Of a stretch of DNA of 64,000 nucleotides, positions 42,754-50,557 are shown one piece after another (the first letter of the stretch is position 1; each line of letters opens with the position of its first letter). The notes beneath the pieces were generated by a model, which was not told the origin of the DNA, made no database searches, and worked only from the letters and a program-made list of their open reading frames with translations. Source of the DNA: Kluyvera sp036759925. GTDB lineage: Bacteria; Pseudomonadota; Gammaproteobacteria; Enterobacterales; Enterobacteriaceae. Position numbers and translations under genes: made by a program. The stretch covers positions 434,001-498,000 of the forward strand of contig NZ_JAPKIB010000001.1 of the NCBI RefSeq assembly GCF_036759925.1, written 5' to 3'.

Positions 42754-42770
42754 TTATGAACCCCAGAAAC

Positions 42771-42833
42771 AAAAAAACCTGACTTCTGACAGGAGCCAGA
42801 TAATCAGGTTTTGCCTGCCGAAGCAGTAACAAT
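42771..42833 (-). terminator. Leader RAT and terminator of bglG
   Basis: On the minus strand the RAT (TTGTTACTGC...GCAGGCAAAACC, about 42806-42833) overlaps the terminator left arm AACCTGA, which pairs with TCAGGTT followed by seven T. This is the first of two antitermination switches in the operon. Confidence 0.93.
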
Positions 42834-42835
42834 CG

Positions 42836-42904
42836 TTCAGGAGTATTTCACTTTCACGCCGTGAAGCTCAATGAAGCAAAGAGAAAACTGTGATGGAGAT
42901 CGGA
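42836..42904 (-). promoter_or_regulatory. Candidate bgl promoter with CRP-like site
   Basis: On the minus strand a -35-like TTGAGC (42866-42871) and a poor -10 AAATAC (42843-42848) are 17 bases apart. A CRP-like TGTGA-N6-TCGGA (42889-42904, written on the plus strand; one good half) lies about 60 bases upstream of the implied start and overlaps the end of dusC. E. coli bgl is also CRP-dependent. The weak -10 lowers confidence. Confidence 0.4.
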
Positions 42905-42908
42905 TACT

Positions 42909-43847
42909 TTATACGCGCCAGTCGGTAATCGCCCGCGCAATCAGCTTCGACTCCTGCAGCGCGCGCACGGCGCTAAACAGTTCGCTAGCCTCGTCATACT
43001 CTTTACGCAGGTAGCCAAGCCACTGCTTAATACGCGCCACATGATACAGCCCGGTATCTCCCTGTTTTTCCAGGAGAACATATTTTTTGAGCAGATCCAC
43101 CACCTGCGGCCACGGCAGGCGAGGCTCGTTGTATTTGATCACCCGGCTGAGGTTCGGCACGTTCAGTGCGCCGCGGCCAATCATCACCGCATCGCAGCCG
43201 GTGACGGCCATACACGCCTGCGCGCTGTCGTAGTCCCAGATTTCACCGTTGGCGATAACCGGAATAGTGAGCCGCTGGCGAATCTCGGCGATCGCCTGCC
43301 AGTTGATGCGCTCGGCCTTGTAGCCATCCTCTTTGGTGCGCCCGTGGACGGCGAGTTCGGTAGCGCCCGCCTGCTGCACCGCATCGGCAATTTCAAACTG
43401 TCGCGCCCCGCTATCCCAGCCCAGACGCACTTTTACCGTCACCGGCAGATGCGCGGGCACCGCTTCGCGCATCGCTTTTGCGCCCTGGTAGATAAGCTCG
43501 GGGTCTTTCAGCAATGTCGCCCCACCGCCGCTACCGTTTACCGTTTTCGACGGGCAGCCGCAGTTGAGGTCTACGCCCCAGGAGCCTAACTCCACCGCGC
43601 GGGCGGCGTTCTCCGCCAGCCACTCGGGGTATTGACCTAATAGCTGAATACGCACGCGGGTACCGGAAGGTGTGCGACTTTGGTTATGCAGCTCGGGACA
43701 TAGCTTGTAGAACGATTTTTCCGGCAATAGCTGATCCACCACGCGCAGAAATTCGGTGATGCACAGATCGTAATCATTCACTTCGGTCAGCAGCTCGCGC
43801 ACTAAGGAGTCGAGCACACCTTCCATCGGTGCCAATAAAACACGCAT
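42909..43847 (-). CDS. dusC: tRNA-dihydrouridine synthase C
   Basis: DusC reduces uridine 16 in tRNA to dihydrouridine using FMN and NADPH. The 312 residues start MRVLLAPMEGVLDSLVRELL, the classic FMN-barrel opening. The catalytic cysteine is Cys98 in DLNCGCPSKTVNGSGGG. A flavin phosphate-binding region follows with MIGRGALNVPNL near residue 220. The C-terminal helical tRNA-binding domain begins near 245. Length is close to E. coli DusC (315). Confidence 0.96.
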   Translation of the reverse strand: MRVLLAPMEGVLDSLVRELLTEVNDYDLCITEFLRVVDQLLPEKSFYKLCPELHNQSRTPSGTRVRIQLLGQYPEWLAENAARAVELGSWGVDLNCGCPSKTVNGSGGGATLLKDPELIYQGAKAMREAVPAHLPVTVKVRLGWDSGARQFEIADAVQQAGATELAVHGRTKEDGYKAERINWQAIAEIRQRLTIPVIANGEIWDYDSAQACMAVTGCDAVMIGRGALNVPNLSRVIKYNEPRLPWPQVVDLLKKYVLLEKQGDTGLYHVARIKQWLGYLRKEYDEASELFSAVRALQESKLIARAITDWRV

Positions 43848-43930
43848 ATCGTTATCCGGAAAAAAAAGAGGCGCTATGGTAACGTCTTAGTATGCCGCTT
43901 TCCACTGCCAGTCAACACACCAGGAGGTGA

Positions 43931-45316
43931 ATGATGAATTCAAGGGATATTACGCTTAAAGCCATCCAGCCGCCGTGCGGATTCAGCGATGTGCCACCGG
44001 TCACGCTGACCGATGCCACCCTGCTCGAACGTAAAACGACGCTGCTCGCGCGGATGCAGGAAGAGCGCTTTGATGCGCTGGTGATTTACGCCGATAAAGA
44101 GCACGGCGGTAATTTTGAGTACCTGACCGGGTTTATTCCGCGCTTTGAAGAGGGCCTGCTGGTGCTGCATAAGTCCGGGCACGCCACCGCCATTCTCGGC
44201 AATGAAAACCTGAAGATGGCAGCGCATTCGCGCATTCCGGTGACGTTAAAACATTGCCCGCTGTTCTCGCTACCCAATCAGCCGATGGATAACGAAAAGC
44301 CGCTGGCACAGCTGTTCAGCGAAACCGGGCTGAGCGCGATGTCTAAAGTGGGGCTGGTCGGCTGGAAGATGTTTACCACCGCCGGGAGCGATAACGCAAA
44401 GCTGTTCGACCTGCCGTGGTTTATCGTCGAGGCGATAAAACAGAGCACCCATGCCGATTTGATCAACGCGGCGCATCTGTTTATTCGCGGTGATAAAGGG
44501 GTGAGAACGGTGAATAACGCCAACGAAATTGCCCATTACGAATACGGCGCCAACCTCGCCTCTCGCTGCATGCTGGCGGCGCTGGATGCCGTTGAACCGG
44601 GCATTCGCGAAGTAGAGCTGGGGGCGCTGCTCGCCGCCGAAGGGCAGGCACCGTCTGTTGTCACCATCGCTGCAACGGGCCAGCGTTTTGAGAAAGCCAA
44701 CCTCTACCCTTCATGGAAAAAGGTCGAGCGCGGTCAGCCGCTGTCGATGACCACTGGGTTTAAGGGCGGGCTCTCCAGCCGTACCGGGTTTGTGATTGCC
44801 GAGGAGAGCGAGCTGCCGGAGAACCAGCGTGATTATCTGGACCGAGTGGTGAAGCCCTATTTCGGCGCGATGGCGACGTGGCTTGAGAAGATTAAAATCG
44901 GGATGCCGGGCGGTGAGCTTTATGATTTAGTCGAGCGCGTGCTGCCAAAAGCGCAGTACGGCTGGCACCTTAACCCAGGGCACCTGAGCGCGGATGAAGA
45001 GTGGATGTCATCACCGGTCTATTCAGGCTCAAGCGAGACGCTGAAAAGCGGCATGGTGATGCAGATTGATATTATTCCGTCGGTACCAGGGTATACGGGA
45101 ACCAGCGCGGAAGAGAGCATTGCCCTGGCCGACGCGACGTTGCGCCAGCAGATAGCGCAGGCGTATCCGGCGCTGTGGGCGCGCATCGAGGCGCGACGGG
45201 CGTATATTCGCGAGACCTTGAATATTGCGTTGAGCGATGACGTGTTGCCGCTGTCTAACGCCGTGGGGTATCTGCGGCCGTTTATGTTAGCCAAAGATAA
45301 GGCGCTGGTGGGGTAG
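43931..45316 (+). CDS. M24 (creatinase/prolidase-fold) protein lacking most metal ligands
   Basis: A 461-residue protein with the two-domain creatinase/aminopeptidase P layout: N-terminal domain about 30-195, catalytic pita-bread domain about 197-440. In canonical M24 metallopeptidases five ligands (Asp, Asp, His, Glu, Glu) bind two metals. Here the first two positions read SMTTG (Thr274) and LSSRTG (Ser282/283). His351 in NPGHL is kept, the next is Asp380 in MQIDII, and a Glu is kept at 394/395. This suggests a creatinase-like metal-free hydrolase or a binding protein. GGAGG precedes tandem ATGs at 43931/43934. It is convergent with the mhb cluster; its substrate is unknown. Confidence 0.82.
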   Translation: MMNSRDITLKAIQPPCGFSDVPPVTLTDATLLERKTTLLARMQEERFDALVIYADKEHGGNFEYLTGFIPRFEEGLLVLHKSGHATAILGNENLKMAAHSRIPVTLKHCPLFSLPNQPMDNEKPLAQLFSETGLSAMSKVGLVGWKMFTTAGSDNAKLFDLPWFIVEAIKQSTHADLINAAHLFIRGDKGVRTVNNANEIAHYEYGANLASRCMLAALDAVEPGIREVELGALLAAEGQAPSVVTIAATGQRFEKANLYPSWKKVERGQPLSMTTGFKGGLSSRTGFVIAEESELPENQRDYLDRVVKPYFGAMATWLEKIKIGMPGGELYDLVERVLPKAQYGWHLNPGHLSADEEWMSSPVYSGSSETLKSGMVMQIDIIPSVPGYTGTSAEESIALADATLRQQIAQAYPALWARIEARRAYIRETLNIALSDDVLPLSNAVGYLRPFMLAKDKALVG

Positions 45317-45326
45317 TGTGGTGATA

Positions 45327-45400
45327 TTCCCGGCGGCGCTTTGCTTGGCCGGGCTACACGTTCCAATGTAGCCCGGGCTAGCGCAAGCGACCCCGGGGAA
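45327..45400. repeat. Paired REP-like element
   Basis: TTCCCGGCGGCGC...GGCCGGGCTAC faces GTAGCCCGGGCTAGCGCAAGC...CCCCGGGGAA with about 11 bases between. It lies between the convergent M24 and mhbM genes. Confidence 0.8.
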
Positions 45401-45407
45401 ACCGCGA

Positions 45408-46601
45408 TTACCGCGGTTGCAGACAGTTATCTTCTTTCCAGCCGTACAGCCACTCTATGCCGCGATAGAACTCTTCCTGGGTTTTGCCTTTCCACAGCAG
45501 GTTACGCACCTGACGCTCTACCCCAGCCGCATGGTACAGACGCCCCATTTCGCGGGTAGACCAGACGATACGCGCGGTGCGCGGAATACGCACCGACTCG
45601 TACAGCGCAAACGCGCTGGCGGCATCGCCGTCGCACTGGGTCAGCGCCTTACCAAGCGTCACCGCATCTTCCAGCGCCATGCAGGCGCCCTGGGCCATAT
45701 ACTGCGCGACCGGGTGTGCGGAGTCGCCCACCAGCGTGATCCGGTCGTTGCCCCACTTCTCCACCGGCTCGCGATCAGCGGTGGACCAGCGACGCCAGGA
45801 GGTGGGCTTATCCAGCATCTGGCGGGGACGTGGGTGAATGCCTTTAAAGTACGACAGCACCTCTTCTTTACTGCCGTCGCGCACGCCCCACTGCTCGGTT
45901 TCGCGGCTGTGGAAGGTCACCACCAGGTTGTACTGCTTACCACCGCGCAGCGGATAGTGCACCAGGTGACAGTGCGGGCCAGCCCATAACACCGGCGCAT
46001 TGATGCGCAGGTCTTCCGGCATATCGTCACGTTCCACCACGGCGCGATAGACCACGTGACCGGTCACGCGCGGCGTATCGCCGAGCAGGCTCTGGCGCAC
46101 CACCGATTTCACGCCGTCGCAGCCAATCAGAATATCCGCCGTCCAGCTGTTACCTTTATCGTCAAACACGGTGACATCGTCAGCGGTCTGGCGAATGTCC
46201 ACTACGTGGGTGGAGGTACGGTATTTCACGCCCGGGTGCTGCATCGCCGCTTCCCAGACGGTGGCATGAATATCGACGCGGTGGATAACCGCATAGGGGC
46301 CGCCGAAGTGGTCACGGAACGCTTGCCCCGTTTCGATGTGAATCACCTCTTCGCCGTTGACCGCATCCATCATAGTGATGTGGTCGGTAAAGACCGCACG
46401 CTGACGGGCGACCTCGCCCACGCCGAGGCTGTCGAGCGCGGAAAAGGCGTTCGGCCCCAGTTGGATCCCGGCGCCAATCTCGCCAATTTCGTGCGCTTGT
46501 TCCAGCAGCATCACCTGGATGCCCTGACGCGCCAGCGACAGCGCGGTGGCTGCGCCACCAATACCGCCGCCGACAATGATTGCACGCGTTACTTTAGCCA
46601 T
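45408..46601 (-). CDS. mhbM: 3-hydroxybenzoate 6-monooxygenase
   Basis: FAD-dependent hydroxylase that converts 3-hydroxybenzoate to gentisate with NADH and oxygen. The start at 46601 gives MAKVTRAIIVGGGIGGAATA, and 397 residues. The FAD dinucleotide motif GGGIGG is at the start, a DG-type motif ILIGCDGVKSVVR lies near residue 160, and the GD motif ITLVGDSAHPVAQYMAQGA near residue 293. The family is the group A flavin monooxygenases; order and content match mhbM of Klebsiella pneumoniae M5a1. The upstream frame to 46694 is Arg-rich and overlaps mhbI. Confidence 0.94.
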   Translation of the reverse strand: MAKVTRAIIVGGGIGGAATALSLARQGIQVMLLEQAHEIGEIGAGIQLGPNAFSALDSLGVGEVARQRAVFTDHITMMDAVNGEEVIHIETGQAFRDHFGGPYAVIHRVDIHATVWEAAMQHPGVKYRTSTHVVDIRQTADDVTVFDDKGNSWTADILIGCDGVKSVVRQSLLGDTPRVTGHVVYRAVVERDDMPEDLRINAPVLWAGPHCHLVHYPLRGGKQYNLVVTFHSRETEQWGVRDGSKEEVLSYFKGIHPRPRQMLDKPTSWRRWSTADREPVEKWGNDRITLVGDSAHPVAQYMAQGACMALEDAVTLGKALTQCDGDAASAFALYESVRIPRTARIVWSTREMGRLYHAAGVERQVRNLLWKGKTQEEFYRGIEWLYGWKEDNCLQPR

Positions 46602-46620
46602 GATTCTTCTCCTGTTCTCA

Positions 46621-47265
46621 CTACGCCGGGATCTTATCCTGCTGGTTTTCAGGGGCCGCCGCGATAAATGCCGGCAGCGCCGTACACGCATCAAACACGG
46701 CTTTACAGCGTGGGAAACCGCTTAAATCGCAGCCCATCCGCTCGGCGTTCGCCCACTGCGGCACCAGGCAGCAGTCGGCCAGCGTCGGCGTGTCGCCGAA
46801 GCAAAATGCCCCTGATTGGCCGCGGCGCAGCAGCTGTTCTACCGCGCTTAGCCCCTGCTGGATCCAGTGTGCATACCAGCGTTTTTTCTCTTCTTCACTC
46901 ACCTTCAGCTCATCGCTGAGGTAGCGCAATACGCGCATGTTGTTGATGGGGTGGATGTCGCAACAGATGGCGTACACCACCTCCAGCACGCGCATGCGCT
47001 GGGGATCGTTCGCCGGAAGCAGCGGCGTCTGCGGGAAATGTCTGTCCAGCCAGTCAATAATCGCCAGCGACTGCCCCAGCGATTCACCCTCGTCGGTGAC
47101 CAGCGCAGGCACTAATCCCACCGGGTTCAGGCGTCGGTACTCCAGCGCATTCTGCTGGCCGATACGGATGTTGACCCCGACGGTCTGGTGGTCAATGCCC
47201 TTCAGCGCCATCGCAATACGTACGCGGTAAGAGGCCGAACTATTAAAAAAACTGTACAGCTTCAT
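46621..47265 (-). CDS. mhbI: Maleylpyruvate isomerase (zeta-class GST family)
   Basis: Glutathione-dependent isomerase turning maleylpyruvate into fumarylpyruvate. I prefer the second of two adjacent ATGs (47265), giving MKLYSFFNSSASYRVRIAMA, 214 residues; the SSxSYRVRIA motif is the zeta-GST glutathione/catalytic site. An N-terminal thioredoxin-like domain (about 1-82) and helical C-domain follow. It sits eight bases after mhbH and 19 before mhbM in one operon. Confidence 0.94.
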   Translation of the reverse strand: MKLYSFFNSSASYRVRIAMALKGIDHQTVGVNIRIGQQNALEYRRLNPVGLVPALVTDEGESLGQSLAIIDWLDRHFPQTPLLPANDPQRMRVLEVVYAICCDIHPINNMRVLRYLSDELKVSEEEKKRWYAHWIQQGLSAVEQLLRRGQSGAFCFGDTPTLADCCLVPQWANAERMGCDLSGFPRCKAVFDACTALPAFIAAAPENQQDKIPA

Positions 47266-47273
47266 CATTCACC

Positions 47274-47975
47274 TCAAATAATTTTGACCGCGATGGGCGT
47301 TAACCCTTCCACATTACCGGTGATGGTTTCGCCCTTCACGACCGCGCCAACGCCTTCCGGCGTGCCGGTGAAGATCAGGTCGCCCGGCTGCAGTTCGAAG
47401 AAGCCAGACAGGTAGCTGATGGTCTCTTTCACATCCCAGATCAGGTGCTGAATATCGCTGCGCTGGCGGTCTTTGCCGTCAACCTGCAGCCAGATTGGCG
47501 CGTTATCGAGGGACGGCGCGTCGGCCACTTTATGCAGCGGCGCAATCGGTGCGGACAGATCAAAGGCTTTGCCGATTTCCCACGGACGGCCCATCTGACG
47601 CATCTCCATCTGACGGTCGCGGCGGGTCATGTCCAGCCCGGTGGCGTAGCCCCAGATATACTCTTCGGCTTTCTCCAGCGGGATATCGCTGCCTTTTTTA
47701 CCAATGGCGACCACCAGCTCGATTTCATAGTGATAGTTGTCGGTCTGCGCCGGGTAGGCGAGGTTCAGGGTTTCGCCAGCGGCAACGGGAACCACGGCAT
47801 CCGCCGGTTTGCAGAAGAAGAATGGCGGTTCGCGATCCGGGTCAAAGCCCATCTCACGGGCGTGGGCGGCATAGTTACGGCCCACGCAGTACACGCGGCG
47901 CACCGGGAACTGCTCATCGCTGCCAACAACCGGCACGGCAACCGGCGCCTGAGGTTCAAATACGTATTTGCTCAT
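47274..47975 (-). CDS. mhbH: Fumarylpyruvate hydrolase
   Basis: FAH-family enzyme splitting fumarylpyruvate into fumarate and pyruvate. The 233 residues contain RRVYCVGRNYAAHAREMGFD (about 26-45) and the metal-binding EIEL motif in YHYEIELVVAIGK (about 77-89), plus GDLIFTGTPEGVGAV near residue 205, all diagnostic of the FAA hydrolase fold. It is the middle gene of the mhb operon, 14 bases after mhbD. Confidence 0.94.
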   Translation of the reverse strand: MSKYVFEPQAPVAVPVVGSDEQFPVRRVYCVGRNYAAHAREMGFDPDREPPFFFCKPADAVVPVAAGETLNLAYPAQTDNYHYEIELVVAIGKKGSDIPLEKAEEYIWGYATGLDMTRRDRQMEMRQMGRPWEIGKAFDLSAPIAPLHKVADAPSLDNAPIWLQVDGKDRQRSDIQHLIWDVKETISYLSGFFELQPGDLIFTGTPEGVGAVVKGETITGNVEGLTPIAVKII

Positions 47976-47989
47976 CTTTCTTCTCCTGA

Positions 47990-49018
47990 TTAATAGCGCG
48001 CTTCGCGGAACAGTCCCAGGGCTTCCTGGACAGGCCTATCCGAAAAACTGAATAGCACGGTCTCTTCTGGCGTGTTAAAGGACACGCTGTGCCAGGTTGG
48101 CACGACAAAAATATCTTTCGCTTTAAAGCTGAAGGTCTGCTCGCCGATGGTCACCTCACCGCTGCCTTCCACCACGTGGTAGATGGTGCTGTCGGTGGTA
48201 CGCGCCTGACGCGTCTGGAAACCTTTCGGCAATAGCTGCAGGAAAGCGCCCATCGACGGCATCGGGTAGCCCCCGGTCACCGGGTTGACGTAGCGCATCT
48301 TGTAGCCATCCCACTCATCGGCATCACCCATGCGCATCAGCTCATGCAGCGCTTCACGGCTGCGGTCGTAGCGGTAGTTGAAAATCGGCGATGAGTTACC
48401 CACCTGATGGCGCAGCGGCAGCATGTTGGCGGCGTAGCGCGGCAGGTAGTCGCCCTCTTTACGGGTGACCGGCTGCTGTTCTTCCGGGTAATCTTCGGCA
48501 AAGCCGCAACCGAGGTAGTTCACCAGCGGCAGGTCGAGGCCGTCGAGCCAGATAACCGGCTCGTCGCCCGGGTTGCCGTGGTCGTGCCAGCGCCATTGCG
48601 GGGTGAGGATAAAGTCACCAGGACTCATCTGGGTGCGTTCACCGTCAACGGCGGTAAACGCGCCGTGGCCTTCTACCACAAAGCGCAGCGCCGACTGGTT
48701 ATGGCGATGGCTTGGCGCCACCTCACCCGGCATGATCAGCTGCAGGCCCGCGTACAGCGACGAGGTAATCGATGAGTGACCGCGCAGGCCGGGGTTTTCC
48801 AGCACCAGCACGCGGCGTACCGCCTCTTTTGCGCCAATCAGCGTGCCGCTTTCCAGCAGCAGCGGGCGAATTTCCTGGTAGTTCCAGTAGGCCGGAGCAC
48901 AGTTGGCGTTCGGCGTTTTTGGCACCAGGTGATGCAACGATTCCCACAGCGGCGTCAGGTTTTGCCCGGAAATATGCTGGTAGAACTGCTGGCGATCGTG
49001 TTTTACGTCCGAGGTCAT
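47990..49018 (-). CDS. mhbD: Gentisate 1,2-dioxygenase
   Basis: Fe(II) bicupin that opens gentisate to maleylpyruvate. The 342 residues have two cupin domains. The first holds the iron-binding motif SHRHNQSALRFVVEG (residues about 102-116) with the metal histidines and HDHGNPG downstream. The second (about 260-330) includes IYHVVEGSGEVTIG. Length and motifs fit the gentisate/1-hydroxy-2-naphthoate dioxygenase family. It lies 11 bases after mhbT. Confidence 0.95.
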   Translation of the reverse strand: MTSDVKHDRQQFYQHISGQNLTPLWESLHHLVPKTPNANCAPAYWNYQEIRPLLLESGTLIGAKEAVRRVLVLENPGLRGHSSITSSLYAGLQLIMPGEVAPSHRHNQSALRFVVEGHGAFTAVDGERTQMSPGDFILTPQWRWHDHGNPGDEPVIWLDGLDLPLVNYLGCGFAEDYPEEQQPVTRKEGDYLPRYAANMLPLRHQVGNSSPIFNYRYDRSREALHELMRMGDADEWDGYKMRYVNPVTGGYPMPSMGAFLQLLPKGFQTRQARTTDSTIYHVVEGSGEVTIGEQTFSFKAKDIFVVPTWHSVSFNTPEETVLFSFSDRPVQEALGLFREARY

Positions 49019-49029
49019 TATTATTCTCC

Positions 49030-50388
49030 TTAACTTTTCACCGCGCCCATCACAGGCGACGATTCGGGTACTAGGGAAGATTGGCGTACGACCAGCGTCA
49101 GGAGCGTCAGCACCACGGCGCTAATGGCGGCCGGTACGGCAATCACAAAGAACAGGGTGTCGAATGAGAAGTTCATCGCCATCATCACGCCGCCGGAAAC
49201 GGAGCCGACAATCGCGCCGCAGCGGCCAATAGCGTTTGACCAGCTCACGCCAGTGGCACGGCTCTGGGTCGGGTAAAGCGTGGCGGTCAGTGCATTCAGG
49301 CCAACCTGCGATCCGCTGATGCCGATGCCAGTGCCGAAAATCGCCAGCGCCATCATCCACAGGCCGTTTTCGCTCAGGCCAATCATCACAATGCACACCG
49401 CCCCCAGCGCATAGCTCACCGCCAGCACCCAGAATGGGTTGAATTTATCCATGAGTACGCCAAGCATCAGCGCCCCCAGCGTACCGCCCACCTGGAACGC
49501 CGCCGTCACCCACGAGGCGTGCTGGAGATCGATCCCGCGATGGTTCAGCAGGGTTGGCATCCAGCTGGAGAGTAAATAGATGATCAGCAGGCTCATAAAG
49601 AACACCACCCACAGCATCAGCGTGATGGTGAGCTGACGCCCGGCGAACAACTGGCTGATGCTGCCCTTCTGGGTTGCCGCCGGTTCATCAAGCCAGAACT
49701 CGGCGTCGTCATAGCGCTCGCCGGTCATGGCGCTGACGGTACGGCGAATTTCCGCCTGCGGACGCTGACGACGCACCAGCCAGCGCGGGGATTCCGGCAG
49801 AACCGCCAGCAGCGCGAAGAACAGCACGATAGGCAGGACGCCGCCCAGCACCAGAATGCCGTGCCAGCCAATCACCGCCACCAGCTGCGCGCTGACGATA
49901 CCGCCCAGCGCCGAGCCGAGGGTAAAGCCGCAGAACATCAGGGTGACCAGCGCGCCGCGACGGCGGGCCGGCAGGTATTCAGAGGTCATGGTGATGGTAT
50001 TGGGCATCGCGCCGCCAAGGCCGAGGCCGGTTAAAAAGCGCAGGATGATTAAGGCTTCCAGATTCGGTGAGAACGCCGACAACAGGCTGAAAAGGCCGAA
50101 CAGCGCCACGCACCATTCGATAACGCGCTTGCGCCCGAGCCGGTCAGAGAGCGGGCCGCACAGCAAGGCGCCTGCGGTTAACCCCAGCAGCCCTGCACCA
50201 AACAGCGGCGCCAGATCGCCTGCGGTTAGCTGCCAGTGGTCGCAAATGGCCGGGGCAATAAAGCCAATCGCGGCGGTATCAAAACCGTCCATCATCACTA
50301 CCAGAAAACAGCAGATGATGACGCGCCACTGCATCTTGCCGATCGGAGCGACATCGATGAGTGCCTGTAGTTCACGTCGTTGCGTCAT
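49030..50388 (-). CDS. mhbT: MFS aromatic acid:H+ symporter, 3-hydroxybenzoate uptake
   Basis: A 452-residue, 12-span transporter of the aromatic acid:H+ symporter group (PcaK, BenK, GenK). The DGFDTAAIGFIAP motif in span 1 (about 35-47) is diagnostic, and GPLSDRLGRKRVI is the MFS loop 2-3 signature. It is the first gene of the mhbT-D-H-I-M operon and divergent from mhbR, which matches the described M5a1 locus, where it imports 3-hydroxybenzoate. Confidence 0.94.
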   Translation of the reverse strand: MTQRRELQALIDVAPIGKMQWRVIICCFLVVMMDGFDTAAIGFIAPAICDHWQLTAGDLAPLFGAGLLGLTAGALLCGPLSDRLGRKRVIEWCVALFGLFSLLSAFSPNLEALIILRFLTGLGLGGAMPNTITMTSEYLPARRRGALVTLMFCGFTLGSALGGIVSAQLVAVIGWHGILVLGGVLPIVLFFALLAVLPESPRWLVRRQRPQAEIRRTVSAMTGERYDDAEFWLDEPAATQKGSISQLFAGRQLTITLMLWVVFFMSLLIIYLLSSWMPTLLNHRGIDLQHASWVTAAFQVGGTLGALMLGVLMDKFNPFWVLAVSYALGAVCIVMIGLSENGLWMMALAIFGTGIGISGSQVGLNALTATLYPTQSRATGVSWSNAIGRCGAIVGSVSGGVMMAMNFSFDTLFFVIAVPAAISAVVLTLLTLVVRQSSLVPESSPVMGAVKS

Positions 50389-50500
50389 AGGGAGGGCCTC
50401 GGTATATGCAGGTTATCCACGTCGCCGTTCACGCTTTCGCCAGAACGGCTCAGAGTAAGATGTTTATTTTTTTGCTTTTATGTTGCTATCTTGTGACATG

Positions 50501-50527
50501 TGAAATGAGTTGTACAATGGCATTTCA
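50501..50527. promoter_or_regulatory. Inverted repeat in the mhbT/mhbR intergenic region
   Basis: TGAAATG (50501-50507) and CATTTCA (50521-50527) are perfect arms around 13 bases that include the palindrome TTGTACAA (50510-50517). It lies upstream of the known-type MhbR dyad at 50537. It may be a second regulator site or form part of the same control region. Confidence 0.45.
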
Positions 50528-50536
50528 TGCCTATCC

Positions 50537-50552
50537 ATAACCTGGAGGTTAT
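50537..50552. promoter_or_regulatory. Predicted MhbR operator dyad overlapping the mhbR ribosome site
   Basis: ATAACCTGGAGGTTAT is a palindrome with 7-base arms. Its reverse complement equals, as I recall, the dyad reported as essential for MhbR binding in Klebsiella pneumoniae M5a1. The GGAGG inside it also serves as the Shine-Dalgarno of mhbR (ATG at 50558). Confidence 0.75.
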
Positions 50553-50557
50553 ATCTC

